From Streptomyces tirandamycinicus (GTDB lineage Bacteria > Actinomycetota > Actinomycetes > Streptomycetales > Streptomycetaceae), in contig NZ_CP029188.1 of the NCBI RefSeq assembly GCF_003097515.1, positions 2,161,001 to 2,225,000 on the forward strand: a stretch of DNA of 64,000 nt, in the 5' to 3' direction. Within the stretch, counting starts at the first letter, position 1, and every line of letters starts with the position of its first letter. The position numbers and the translations under genes are program-made. Shown here one piece after another: positions 35,173 to 44,238 of this stretch. The notes below the pieces were generated by a model, which did not search any database, had not been told where the DNA came from, and saw only the letters and a program-made list of their open reading frames with translations.

Positions 35173-37476
35173 CTACGGCGTGGCGACCGCCCCCTGCGGC
35201 CGGATCGGGAGGCGGTTGACCGGGCGGCCGGTGGCCGCGCGGACGGCGGAGGCGACGGCGGCCGGGGAGGTGACGACCGGGACGGCGCTGGCCGCCTTCG
35301 CACCGAAGGGAGCCACCACGTCGCGTTCCTCGACGAGTTTGACGATGCGGATGTCGGGGGCGTCCAGGGCGGTCGGCAGGGCGTAGCCCGTCAGGTCGGG
35401 GTGGCGGACCAGGCCGCGGGCGGTGCGGAGGTTCTCGGTGAGGGCGGCGCCGATGCCCTGGGTGACGCCCGCCTCGATCCGGGTGGCGAGCTGGGCGGGG
35501 TTAAGGACGCGGCCCACGTCCTGGGCGACGGCCATCTCCACGACGCGCACGGCGCCGAGTTCGACGTCGACGTCGACGACCGCGCGGATCGCGCAGAAGG
35601 CGAGACCGACGAAGGCGTCGCCCTGGCCGTGGTCGTCGAGGGGCTCGGTGGGGTGCGGACGGCACTGCGCGGTGGCCCAGAGTTCCTTGCCGTCCATGGC
35701 CTCGGTGACGGTCGTGGACAGCACACCGTCATACGAGGTGATCTTGCCGTCGGTGATCTGCAGCAGTTCGGTGGACATGCCGAACTTGTGGGCCAGCGGC
35801 TGCAGCAACTGGGTACGGACCATCTTCGCTGCGCGCTCGACCGCACCGCCGGAGACCCAGGTGTGGCGCCCGTGGGCGGCGGGGCCCGCCGGAGGCTGGT
35901 CGGTGTCGACGGGGGCGACGCGCACCTCCTCGATGCCGAGCGTCTCCTGCACGATCTGACGGGCCAGGGTGGAGAACCCCTGCCCGGTCTCGACGGCCGC
36001 GCAGATGACCGTGGCCACACCGTCCTGGACCTTCACCGTGGCCGTGGAGACCTCGTCGGTTCCTTCCGCGCCGAGCATGTGGACCATGCCCAGCGCGTAG
36101 CCGACGCCGCGCCGCACCGCGCCGGGCTCGCCCGCGCCCTCGGGCCCGCCGGGCAGCAGCCAGGCGTCCTCGGGGGTGTCCTTGGGCAGGGGCGGCAGCG
36201 GGAAGTCGCGGACGGCCTGCAGCAGTTCGGCCACCGGGGCAGGGCAGGTGACGGTCTGCCCGGTGGGGAGGATGTCGCCGGTGGCGAGGACGTTGCGCAG
36301 GCGGATCTCGGCCGGGTCCAGGCCCAGCTTCGCCGCCAGCTTGTCCATCTGGGCCTCGTAGGCGGCGCAGACCTGCAGCGCGCCCTCTCCGCGCACATGG
36401 CCGGAGGGCGGGTTGTTGGTGCGGACCGCCCAGCCCTCGATGAAGGCGTGCGGCACCACGTACGGCCCGCAGGCGAAGGCGACGGCGGCGGCGAGGGACT
36501 CCGAGGAGGCGTCCGCGTACGCGCCCGCGTCCAGCAGGATCTGCGCCTCCACCTTCAGCAGCCTGCCCTCGGCGCTCGCGTGGTGGCGGTAGCGCAGCAG
36601 CGTCGGGTGGCGGTGGGCGTGGCCGAGGAAGGACTCCTCGCGGGTGGCGGCGAGCTTGACCGGGCAGCCGGTGCGCAGGGCGAGCAGTCCCAGCGGGATC
36701 TGGAAGCCCGGGTCCTCCCGGTCGCCGGTCGCGCCGGGCACGCCGGTCACGACGACCTTCACGCGCTCCTTGTCCAGGCCGAAGCAGGCGGCGGCGAGGT
36801 CGCGGTCGGTGTGCGGGTCGGTGGAGGCGGTGTAGAGCTCGACCCCGCCGTCGGGGCGCGGCACGGCGAGACCGGCCTCGGCCCCGATGGGCGCGGGGTC
36901 CTGGCGGCCGATCCGGTAGAGCCCTTCGACGACGACCTCGCCGTTGACCTCCGGGTCGCCGTAGCTCAGCGGGATGTGGCGGATGAGATTGCCGTCGGGG
37001 TGCAGCGGCTCGGCGGCGAACGCCTTCTCGGGGTCGGTGACCGGTTCGAGGACCTCGTACTCGACGGTGATCGCCGCGGCGGCGAGCCGGGCCGTGTCGG
37101 GGTGGTCGGCGGCGACCGCGGCGATGGCCTCCCCGTGGTGGCGGACGACGTCGGAGGCGAAGACGGGCCGGTCGGCGACCCCGCGTCCGTATGCGGCGTC
37201 GCCGGGTACGTCGGCATGGGTGACGACGGCCCGTACGCCGGGCATCTCGGCGGCGGCCGAGGTGTCGACGGCGGTGATCCGGGCGTGCGGGTGCGGGGAG
37301 CGCAGGATCGCCGCCCAGAGCAGCCCCTCGGCCCACAGGTCCGAGGCGTAGGGGAAGGTGCCCTCGGTCTTGGCGCGGGCGTCCGCCTGGGGGAGGGAGG
37401 CGCCGAGGCCGTGAGCCGGCGGTTCCTGCTCGGGACCGTCGACCGCGGGGGCTGCGATGGCCGCGTCGTTGCTCAC
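35173..37476 (-). CDS. Xanthine-dehydrogenase-like molybdenum-binding subunit
   Basis: A 767-residue large subunit of the xanthine oxidase family: N-terminal domain GLGASLPQADARAKTEGTFPYASD, HPHARITAVDTSAA, the EPVTDPEKAF segment, then Mo-pterin motifs including VETGQGFSTLARQIV and VAQDVGRVLNPAQLATRIEAG. It should hydroxylate a purine or aldehyde. Two signature positions are unusual: the family RGFG loop reads RGEGALQ, and the C-terminal GxGE with the catalytic Glu is replaced in PFGAKAASAVPVV. GTG 37476 overlaps the stop of the 2Fe-2S gene. Last gene of a FAD / 2Fe-2S / Mo operon. Confidence 0.85.
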   Translation of the reverse strand: MSNDAAIAAPAVDGPEQEPPAHGLGASLPQADARAKTEGTFPYASDLWAEGLLWAAILRSPHPHARITAVDTSAAAEMPGVRAVVTHADVPGDAAYGRGVADRPVFASDVVRHHGEAIAAVAADHPDTARLAAAAITVEYEVLEPVTDPEKAFAAEPLHPDGNLIRHIPLSYGDPEVNGEVVVEGLYRIGRQDPAPIGAEAGLAVPRPDGGVELYTASTDPHTDRDLAAACFGLDKERVKVVVTGVPGATGDREDPGFQIPLGLLALRTGCPVKLAATREESFLGHAHRHPTLLRYRHHASAEGRLLKVEAQILLDAGAYADASSESLAAAVAFACGPYVVPHAFIEGWAVRTNNPPSGHVRGEGALQVCAAYEAQMDKLAAKLGLDPAEIRLRNVLATGDILPTGQTVTCPAPVAELLQAVRDFPLPPLPKDTPEDAWLLPGGPEGAGEPGAVRRGVGYALGMVHMLGAEGTDEVSTATVKVQDGVATVICAAVETGQGFSTLARQIVQETLGIEEVRVAPVDTDQPPAGPAAHGRHTWVSGGAVERAAKMVRTQLLQPLAHKFGMSTELLQITDGKITSYDGVLSTTVTEAMDGKELWATAQCRPHPTEPLDDHGQGDAFVGLAFCAIRAVVDVDVELGAVRVVEMAVAQDVGRVLNPAQLATRIEAGVTQGIGAALTENLRTARGLVRHPDLTGYALPTALDAPDIRIVKLVEERDVVAPFGAKAASAVPVVTSPAAVASAVRAATGRPVNRLPIRPQGAVATP

Positions 37477-39653
37477 ACCATGCCTCCGTCGTGCGGGTGG
37501 GGCTGCACACTACCGGCGCCCGGGGGCGCCTGGTGCGGGATGCGCGCCCCGTCATGGGGTCCTTCGCGGCTCCCGTCGCCGGCCTCGGCGGCCGCTGCGG
37601 CGCTCGCCCCGCGCTCGGCGGCCACCTCGCGCACGGCGTCGAGGACGCCCCGGTAGCCGGAGCAGCGGCAGAGGTTGCCGGAGAGGGCCTGGCGGGTCTC
37701 GAGTTCCGTGGGGGCGTGGTTGCCCTCCAGCAGGTCGTGAACGGTCATGGCCATACCCGGGATGCAGAAGCCGCACTGGACGGCTCCGCACGCGGCGAGG
37801 GCGCGCTGGACGTCGGAGGGCTCACCGTCGGAGGCGAGGCCTTCGACGGTACGGACCTCGGAGCCGGCCGCGGTCGCCGCGGGCACCAGGCAGGAGGCCA
37901 CGAGCCGGCCGTCGACCTGGACGTTGCAGGCACCGCACTCGCCCTGCGAGCAGCCGTCCTTGGCTCCCGCCAGGCCCAGGCGCTCCCGCAGCACATAGAG
38001 CAGCGACTCGCCGATCCAGGCGTCGGTGACGGGCCGGTCGGCTCCGTTCACGCGCAGGACGTACGAGGTGTGCGGGTGTTCGTCGTTCGCGGTCGCCGCG
38101 GTGGCGGACGCGGCAGTCTCCGCGTCGGCGGCGGACGGGTCCGCGGCCTCTCCGGCCGCTGCCTCTCCGGCCGCTGCCTCCGCGGCCGCGGGGCGGGGCG
38201 GGACGGGCGGCTCCTGGCGGGCCGAGTCGGGCGGGTACTGCCCTCCGGGCGCGGTATCGGCTCCCGCGGCCCCGAGGTCTCCGGTGTGGTCGGCGCTCTC
38301 GGTGGGGGCGGGTCCGGTGGGGTCGCTCTCGGTGCGGGCCGTGCGGGCGGTGCGGTCGGTGCCGTCGATGCCGTCGGTGCGGGCAGGCTCGGTGCTTTCG
38401 CTCCCGGTGTTCTCGGTGCCCTCGGTGCCCTCGGTGTTCTCGGTGGAGGCGAAGCTCTCGGTGGAAGCGGTCCCGGTACGGTCCGTCTCCGTGTGCCCGG
38501 CCTCGACACGACCGCTCTCGGTACGGTCGGCCGCCCCACGGTCCGGGGCGACCGCGTCGCCCTCCCCGGCGTGGGGGTGCGCCTGGTCGCCGTGCGGGCC
38601 GTACCCCGCTTCGGCGGGCTGTTCGGTGGGGAGTTCGGTGGGGAGTTCGGCGGCGGATCCGGCCCGCTCCGCCTCGGCGGGGTACACCTCGGTCGCCCAG
38701 GGGGCGGGCGCGCCGCCGGGGAGGGTGGCCGGGTAGCCGGCTCCGGGCACCGGAGTGCCGGAGGCGGGCGTACCGCCGAGTGGGGTGCCCTCGGCCGGGG
38801 TGCCGCCGTCGGGCGTCGTGGCCCACGGCGCGGGGGCGCCGCCGGGCAGGGTCGCCGGCGGGGTACGGCCGCCCCACTGCGCCAGGGCGGACGTGGAGAA
38901 CTCGCCCGACTCCTCGGGGAGATCCCCCTGGGCGACGGGAATGGTCCACTGGCCGGTGAGGTCTCCCGTGGCCGCCGCCCCCGCGGGGCCGGACGACGGC
39001 TCCTCGGCCTCCGGGAACGTCCACTGCCCCGTGGCGTGCGGGTCATGGCCGCCGCCCGCACCGCCGGAGACGCGGGGACCGCCACCGCCCTCCGTGTCAT
39101 GGCCGCCCAGCGAGTCGCCGCCGAGCGGGGCCGGCCCGGGGTGCGCCCCGTGCCCCGCGTAGGGCTCGCCGGCACCGCGCGGCTCCTGGGCACCGTGCAA
39201 CTCCCCGGCACCGTGCGGGTCCGGGGCGCCGTACACACCCTGGGTGCCATAGGTACCGTGCGGTTCCCCGTCCCGGGAGTCCCCGTCGCCTCGGGGGCCG
39301 GGGCCGGGGTGCGCCTCGTGCCCGGCGTACGGCCGCTGCCCGGCGTACGGCTCGTAGGGGTGGTGCGGGTGGTGGTGCGGCTGCCCCGCCCCCTGAGCCT
39401 CCCAGTGGCGCGAGGCGTCGGGCGCCTGCTCCGGAACGGTCCAGTCCACCGCCTGGCCGTCCTGTGCCATGGAGGGGATCTGCGGAGGCACGTAGCCGTG
39501 GCCCGGCGCGGCGAGCGGTGCTTCGCGCATGTCGTCGGACGGCAGGTGGACGAACGCCGTGGCCTCGGCGTCGTACTCGGCGCCCTGCGGGATGGGCTGC
39601 CAGCCGCCGCCGTGCGGGGCCGTGTCCCGGGACTCGTTCTCCTCGGAGCTCAC
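37473..39653 (-). CDS. 2Fe-2S subunit with a giant low-complexity N-terminal extension
   Basis: 726 residues. The C-terminal 200 are a normal xanthine-dehydrogenase iron-sulphur subunit: GCSQGECGACNVQVDGRLVASC for the first cluster, then CGAVQCGFCIPGM and GNLCRCSGYRGVLDAV for the second. The N-terminal 520 or so residues are disordered and rich in G, P, T, E, H and A, with recurring W-containing motifs (TGQWTFP, TGQWTIP, AVDWTVP), duplicated ATLPGGAPAPWAT blocks and TEGTEGTENT-type repeats. Stand-alone subunits are about 160-200 residues, so the extension is exceptional. GTG 39653 overlaps the FAD-gene stop. Third-position GC stays high throughout. Confidence 0.85.
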   Translation of the reverse strand: MSSEENESRDTAPHGGGWQPIPQGAEYDAEATAFVHLPSDDMREAPLAAPGHGYVPPQIPSMAQDGQAVDWTVPEQAPDASRHWEAQGAGQPHHHPHHPYEPYAGQRPYAGHEAHPGPGPRGDGDSRDGEPHGTYGTQGVYGAPDPHGAGELHGAQEPRGAGEPYAGHGAHPGPAPLGGDSLGGHDTEGGGGPRVSGGAGGGHDPHATGQWTFPEAEEPSSGPAGAAATGDLTGQWTIPVAQGDLPEESGEFSTSALAQWGGRTPPATLPGGAPAPWATTPDGGTPAEGTPLGGTPASGTPVPGAGYPATLPGGAPAPWATEVYPAEAERAGSAAELPTELPTEQPAEAGYGPHGDQAHPHAGEGDAVAPDRGAADRTESGRVEAGHTETDRTGTASTESFASTENTEGTEGTENTGSESTEPARTDGIDGTDRTARTARTESDPTGPAPTESADHTGDLGAAGADTAPGGQYPPDSARQEPPVPPRPAAAEAAAGEAAAGEAADPSAADAETAASATAATANDEHPHTSYVLRVNGADRPVTDAWIGESLLYVLRERLGLAGAKDGCSQGECGACNVQVDGRLVASCLVPAATAAGSEVRTVEGLASDGEPSDVQRALAACGAVQCGFCIPGMAMTVHDLLEGNHAPTELETRQALSGNLCRCSGYRGVLDAVREVAAERGASAAAAAEAGDGSREGPHDGARIPHQAPPGAGSVQPHPHDGGMV

Positions 39654-40528
39654 GACAGTGCCCTCCCCAGCGCTCGTCGGGCCAGCGCGGCGACCACGCG
39701 CCGCAGGTGCAGGACGGCGGGCGGCAACGGCTCTTCGCCCTCCTGGTCCGGGATGCAGGCAGCGGCCACGTACTCGCCGAAGGCCGCCAGCGCCTCGACG
39801 GCGAGTCCGCGCTCACCGTCCCAGTCGATCAGCGAGGCGATCCAGCGCTCCGCCTCCAGCGGGCGCAGCGGCATCGGGGCGATCGCGCCGACCGCGCAGC
39901 GCACCCCGCGCCGGGCCGGGTCGAGGACGACGGCGACGGACGCGGTCGCCCGGCCGGGGCCGGTACGCCCGGTGGCCTTCAGGAAGACCTGCGGGGCGTG
40001 CAGGAGCGGTACGCGCACGAAGCCGACGAGTTCGGCGGGGCCGAGCAGTTCGCGGCCGGCGAGCAGATGGGAGACGGGCATCTCGCGGATCGCCCCGTCC
40101 GGTCCCGCGATCACCAGGTCCGCCTCCAGCGCGGCCAGCACCGGCAGGGTGTCGCCGGTGGGGGCGGCGGCGACGATGTTGCCGCCGAGGGTGCCCGCGT
40201 TGCGGATCTGCGGAGGTCCGGCGGCCCGGGCCGCGGCGGCCAGCGCCGGGATGAGCGCGGCGAAGTCGGGCCGGCCCATGCGGGAGTGGGTGAGTCCGGC
40301 ACCGAGCAGGGCGTGGCCGTCCTGGTACTGCCAGCCCCGGATCTCGTTGATGCGACCGAGACCGACGAGGCCCGCGGGCCTGAGCCGGCCCTTGTTGACG
40401 GCGGCCATCAGGTCCGTGCCCCCGGCGACCGGCACGGCGGCGGGCATGGCGGTGAGCGCCGCCACGGCCTCGTCGAGCGAGGCCGGCAGCGTCACGGACT
40501 GCGCCGCCTGCGGTGCGTGCGTGGTCAA
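39650..40528 (-). CDS. Xanthine-dehydrogenase-like FAD-binding subunit
   Basis: A 292-residue medium subunit: FAD_binding_5 domain with AVPVAGGTDLMAAVNKGRL, LLGAGLTHSRM and the IRNAGTLGGNIVAAAPTGD FAD loop, then a CO_deh_flav_C domain (FLKATGRTGPGRATASVAVVL). It passes electrons from the Fe-S subunit to NAD or another acceptor. The start is proposed at TTG 40528 (LTTHAPQAAQSV), nine bases after GAAGGGG; the frame is open upstream but that stretch lacks homology. First gene of the operon, with all three genes overlapping by GTGA. Confidence 0.82.
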   Translation of the reverse strand: MTTHAPQAAQSVTLPASLDEAVAALTAMPAAVPVAGGTDLMAAVNKGRLRPAGLVGLGRINEIRGWQYQDGHALLGAGLTHSRMGRPDFAALIPALAAAARAAGPPQIRNAGTLGGNIVAAAPTGDTLPVLAALEADLVIAGPDGAIREMPVSHLLAGRELLGPAELVGFVRVPLLHAPQVFLKATGRTGPGRATASVAVVLDPARRGVRCAVGAIAPMPLRPLEAERWIASLIDWDGERGLAVEALAAFGEYVAAACIPDQEGEEPLPPAVLHLRRVVAALARRALGRALS

Positions 40529-41160
40529 CCCAGCTGCCCCTTCCCGGTGTCCCGGCTGTCCGTTTGTGTTGCCGTACCGTACGTGCTCACAGCCCGGACG
40601 TGGCAACTCTGGCACATCTTCCGGGCAGTCCGACGCTGGGGTCCACGAAGGACGCATTCACCCCAGACCTCCCGGATCGAGTGAAATGCTCGAATTGACA
40701 CGGCATTGCCGTCACAGGCGGATTGCCGGTCGAAGGCATTCCTTGTACGACTTTTTCCCGCGGGTGTCCACGGTCCCAGGCAGCCGGATCGGGAACAGCC
40801 CGTTGGGCCAGGGCTCACACGTTTGGGGGCGCCCCCTCGATCGGGCGTCCGAGCACACGGTCGCCTCGGCCCCGGCAACGGCCACCGGGCGTCCGGGAGT
40901 CGACGCCGAGTGCTCCCAGGCGGGCGCCGGGGCCGGGCCCTTGAGGCACTCCTCGCCGCCGGCACCGCCGGCACTCCGGACGAGGGGGGACGCGGGGAGA
41001 CCGCAGCGGGCGGCCGGGGTGCGCGGAGGCGACCCCGCATGGCGGAGCGACGGAAGGCGTGAAAACGGAGCGGACCGAGCGGACCGAGCGGACGGAGCGG
41101 GCGGAGGGGGCAGAGCGGAGCGGGCGGTACCGCGCATGATGGCCGGGCGAGCCCGCCGCG
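40529..41160. other. Intergenic region upstream of the xanthine-dehydrogenase-like operon
   Basis: No supportable gene. ACGGCATTGCCGT (40700-40712) is a perfect 5-bp-arm dyad about 170 bases upstream of the FAD-gene start and could be an operator. Around 41068-41125 a GGACCGAGC/GGACGGAGC 9-bp repeat occurs. Confidence 0.5.
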
Positions 41161-41291
41161 CATGGCCGCCGGGCAGGGTCACCGCGCATGGCCGCCAGGC
41201 AGGGTCACCGGGCATGGCCGCCGGGCAGGGGCACTCGGGCGAGGCCGCCAGGCGAAGTCACCGCGTACGGCCGCCGGTCAAGGCGAACGGC
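41161..41291. repeat. Five tandem copies of a 26-bp unit
   Basis: Copies begin near 41161, 41187, 41213, 41240 and 41266 (consensus start CATGGCCGCCGGGCAGGGTC); the first three are nearly identical and the last two diverged. The period is not a multiple of three, so it is unlikely to be coding. Confidence 0.85.
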
Positions 41292-41328
41292 CCTCGGGGC
41301 GCACCGGTGTGCGCCCCGAGGGCCGTTC
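41285..41328 (-). terminator. Terminator of the DUF3039 gene
   Basis: Perfect 20-bp arms (GAACGGCCCTCGGGGCGCAC and its complement) around a CGGT tetraloop, 46 bases past the stop. Confidence 0.8.
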
Positions 41329-41373
41329 CCGAGCCGGAAGGGAGTGCGGGCGGCCGGCGGACCGGCCGTCCTG

Positions 41374-41661
41374 CTACTTCTTGTCCTTGCCGCCCTTGTC
41401 CTTGTCCCCGCCGGGGCCCATGGACTCGTAGATCTCCTTGCACATCGGGCACACCGGGTACTTCTTCGGGTCGCGCCCCGGCACCCAGACCTTGCCGCAC
41501 AGTGCCACCACGGGAGTGCCGTCGAGGGCACTCGCCATGATCTTGTCCTTCTGGACGTAATGGGCGAAGCGCTCGTGGTCGCCGTCGCCGTGCGACACCT
41601 GAGGTGTCGGTTCCACGAGGGTGCCCGTACCTGCCCCGCGCTCGGGCTCGAGAGTGCTCAT
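41374..41661 (-). CDS. DUF3039 family protein (zinc-ribbon-like)
   Basis: A 95-residue protein conserved in actinobacteria: GDHERFAHYVQKDKIMASALDGTPVVALCGKVW, then PGRDPKKYPVCPMCKEIYE with a CxxC pair that, with the earlier Cys, suggests a small zinc site, and a Lys/Gly/Asp tail. Function unknown. ATG 41661 has no ribosome-binding site, but TACCCT sits eight bases upstream as a good -10, so the mRNA is probably leaderless. Confidence 0.85.
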   Translation of the reverse strand: MSTLEPERGAGTGTLVEPTPQVSHGDGDHERFAHYVQKDKIMASALDGTPVVALCGKVWVPGRDPKKYPVCPMCKEIYESMGPGGDKDKGGKDKK

Positions 41662-41691
41662 AGGTGCCAAGGGTACTCAAGCCGAGCGGAT

Positions 41692-42261
41692 TCAGTTCAG
41701 CGACGGGTCGTCCGGATAGGTGGCCACCATCGCGAGTTCGTTGCGCTGCCGGCGCAGCACGGACCGCCACAGCGACTCGGGCCGCGGGGAGGACACGTCG
41801 CCGGGCTCGGACTCCACCACGTACCAGGCCCCCTCCCTCAGCTCGTCCTCCAGCTGGCCCGGGCCCCAGCCCGCGTACCCCGCGAAGATCCGCAGCGAGC
41901 CGACCGAGGAGGCGAGCAGTTCCGGCGGGGCCTCCAGGTCGACGAGCCCGATCGCACCGTGGACCCTGCGCCAGCCGAGGGGGCCCTCGTCGCCGGGGAT
42001 GACGGCGAGGCCGAGCGCCGAGTCCAGGGAGACGGGACCGCCCTGGAAGACCACGCCGGGCTCGCCGGCCAGACCGGCCCAGGACTCCAGGATGTCGCCG
42101 ACGCCGACGGGGGTGGGCCGGTTGAGGACCACGCCGAGCGACCCCTCCTCGTCGTGGTCGAGCAGGAGCACCACCGCGCGGTCGAAGTTCGGGTCCGCGA
42201 GGACCGGAGTGGCGACGAGCAGCCGCCCTGTGAGGGAGGACACCTCGGTCATGGGAGACAT
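41692..42261 (-). CDS. YqgE/AlgH family protein
   Basis: A 189-residue DUF179 protein: LTGRLLVATPVLADPNFDRAVVLLLDHDEEGSLGVVLNRP, FQGGPVSLDSALGL and the RIFAGYAGWGPGQLEDELREGAWYVV block. Widely conserved; AlgH was named from alginate regulation, but a molecular function is not established. The ATG at 42261 has a weak GCGGGATC; the ATG three codons later is an alternative. It is transcribed towards DUF3039, which has its own leaderless promoter in between. Confidence 0.88.
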   Translation of the reverse strand: MSPMTEVSSLTGRLLVATPVLADPNFDRAVVLLLDHDEEGSLGVVLNRPTPVGVGDILESWAGLAGEPGVVFQGGPVSLDSALGLAVIPGDEGPLGWRRVHGAIGLVDLEAPPELLASSVGSLRIFAGYAGWGPGQLEDELREGAWYVVESEPGDVSSPRPESLWRSVLRRQRNELAMVATYPDDPSLN

Positions 42262-42538
42262 GATCCCGCATCTTCGCCCTCCACGGGGAGCGGGCGTCGC
42301 GGTCCGGGCCGACGCAGCTCAGGGCGCACCGCTGCAGCCGGAGGGCGCGCCCGCCGGAACAAGCGGACGGTGACCCTCCGCAGGCGCGCCGGAACAGAGT
42401 GCATTGTGCCGGATTCATTACACCCGCGGAGTGCCCTTGGCCTTACGGGACGGGGGTAGGAGGGCCTTAACCTTTTCTCTGGCCCCTGCCCGACCTCCTC
42501 CCCGGCTCCCTGGGGGGACCCTCCGGAACGCGAGATTC

Positions 42539-43879
42539 ATGACCGGCACAGACGATGTACTGCTTGTCCACGGCGGAACCCCGCTGGAGGGCGAGATCCG
42601 CGTCCGAGGCGCCAAGAACCTGGTGCCGAAGGCTATGGTCGCCGCGCTGCTCGGCAGCGAGCCGAGCCGGCTGCGCAACGTGCCCGACATCCGCGACGTG
42701 CGGGTGGTACGAGGGCTGCTGCAGCTGCACGGTGTGACGGTGCGGCCGGGTGAGGAGCCCGGCGAACTGGTGCTCGACCCGACGCACGTCGAGAGCGCGA
42801 ACGTCGCGGACATCGACGCCCACGCCGGCTCCTCGCGCATCCCGATCCTGTTCTGCGGCCCGCTGCTGCACCGGCTCGGGCACGCCTTCATCCCGGGTCT
42901 GGGCGGCTGCGACATCGGCGGCCGGCCCATCGACTTCCACTTCGACGTGCTGCGCCAGTTCGGCGCGAAGATCGAGAAGCGGGCGGACGGACAGTACCTG
43001 GAGGCCCCGCAGCGGCTTCGCGGATGCAAGATCCGGCTGCCGTACCCGTCGGTCGGCTCCACCGAGCAGGTGCTGCTGACGGCCGTGCTGGCCGAGGGGG
43101 TCACCGAGCTGTCGAACGCGGCGGTCGAGCCCGAGATCGAGGACCTGATCTGCGTCCTGCAGAAGATGGGCGCGATCATCTCCATGGACACCGACCGCAC
43201 CATCCGGATCACCGGCGTCGACCGTCTCGGCGGCTACACCCACCGCGCGCTGCCGGACCGTCTGGAGGCGGCCTCCTGGGCGTCGGCGGCGCTGGCGACC
43301 GAGGGCAACATCTACGTACGCGGCGCGCAGCAGCGGTCGATGATGACCTTCCTCAACACGTACCGGAAGGTCGGTGGCGCCTTCGAGATCGACGACGAGG
43401 GCATCCGCTTCTGGCACCCGGGCGGCTCCCTCAACGCGATCGCCCTGGAGACGGACGTGCACCCCGGCTTCCAGACGGACTGGCAGCAGCCCCTGGTGGT
43501 GGCGCTGACGCAGGCGGCCGGCCTGTCGATCGTGCACGAGACGGTGTACGAGTCGCGGCTGGGCTTCACCTCGGCGCTCAACCAGATGGGTGCGCACATC
43601 CAGCTGTACCGGGAGTGCCTGGGCGGCTCGGACTGCCGCTTCGGCCAGCGCAACTTCCTGCACTCGGCCGTCGTGTCCGGCCCGACGAAACTGCAGGGCG
43701 CGGATCTGGTGATCCCGGACCTGCGCGGCGGCTTCTCCTACCTGATCGCGGCGCTGGCGGCGCAGGGGACGTCCCGGGTGCACGGGATCGACCTGATCAA
43801 CCGCGGCTACGAGAACTTCATGGAGAAGCTGGTGGAGCTCGGCGCCAAGGTCGAGCTGCCGCGCGGCGCGGTCGTCTGA
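42539..43879 (+). CDS. murA: UDP-N-acetylglucosamine 1-carboxyvinyltransferase
   Basis: A 446-residue MurA, the first committed step of peptidoglycan synthesis. Evidence: N-terminal VHGGTPLEGEIRVRGAKNLVPKAMVAALL, the catalytic loop with Cys124 in GGCDIGGRPIDFH (the fosfomycin target Cys is present), SVGSTEQVLLTAVLAEG, TDWQQPLVVALTQAAG and the C-terminal IPDLRGGFSYLIAALAAQG. Both EPSP-like domains are complete. ATG 42539 begins MTGTDDVLLVHGG; no strong ribosome-binding site is seen. A long hairpin follows the gene. Confidence 0.96.
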   Translation: MTGTDDVLLVHGGTPLEGEIRVRGAKNLVPKAMVAALLGSEPSRLRNVPDIRDVRVVRGLLQLHGVTVRPGEEPGELVLDPTHVESANVADIDAHAGSSRIPILFCGPLLHRLGHAFIPGLGGCDIGGRPIDFHFDVLRQFGAKIEKRADGQYLEAPQRLRGCKIRLPYPSVGSTEQVLLTAVLAEGVTELSNAAVEPEIEDLICVLQKMGAIISMDTDRTIRITGVDRLGGYTHRALPDRLEAASWASAALATEGNIYVRGAQQRSMMTFLNTYRKVGGAFEIDDEGIRFWHPGGSLNAIALETDVHPGFQTDWQQPLVVALTQAAGLSIVHETVYESRLGFTSALNQMGAHIQLYRECLGGSDCRFGQRNFLHSAVVSGPTKLQGADLVIPDLRGGFSYLIAALAAQGTSRVHGIDLINRGYENFMEKLVELGAKVELPRGAVV

Positions 43880-43992
43880 CCTCGCGGTCGTCCGACCCAG
43901 CCCGCCCCGCCGAGCGCCGGCCCGGCCGCCCCGCGGCCACCGGCGCTCGGCGCGTTTCCAGGGCCTTCCGGCGACGGCGGCGGCAACCGCTG

Positions 43993-44046
43993 CGGGCCGG
44001 GGCGCGGACCGTACGCCGGCAGGGGTACGGTCCGCGCCCCGGCCCG
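43993..44046 (+). terminator. murA terminator
   Basis: A perfect 22-bp stem (43993-44014 with 44025-44046; core GGACCGTAC / GTACGGTCC) and 10-base loop, about 115 bases past the murA stop. Probably acts in both directions. Confidence 0.8.
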
Positions 44047-44191
44047 TACGCCGTGGTGGGTTCCGGGACCGCGTGGCGGCCGCATGAGGGCCGCCTGCCC
44101 GACCGCAAGAACGCCACACGTCCGGCCACGGCCGTCACCGTCCGGGCGCGGGAGACCCGCCCGCGGCGCGTACCGCCCCGGGACGGCACAA

Positions 44192-44226
44192 GGGCGGCCA
44201 CCCCCCGACGGGAAGTGGCCGCCCTC
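44192..44226 (-). terminator. HU gene terminator
   Basis: AGGGCGGCCAC / GTGGCCGCCCT, perfect 11-bp stem with a 13-base loop, just after the HU stop on the minus strand. Confidence 0.75.
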
Positions 44227-44238
44227 GCGTTCTGAGGC

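Noticed and set aside
40706..41062. Plus-strand frame of about 118 codons in the intergenic region
   Set aside because: No start signal, no domain, and it runs into the 26-bp repeats; composition looks non-coding.
37491..41540. Very long plus-strand open frame opposite the xanthine-dehydrogenase-like operon
   Set aside because: High-GC shadow of the real minus-strand genes: no recognisable domains, composition of a frame mirror, and no ribosome-binding site.
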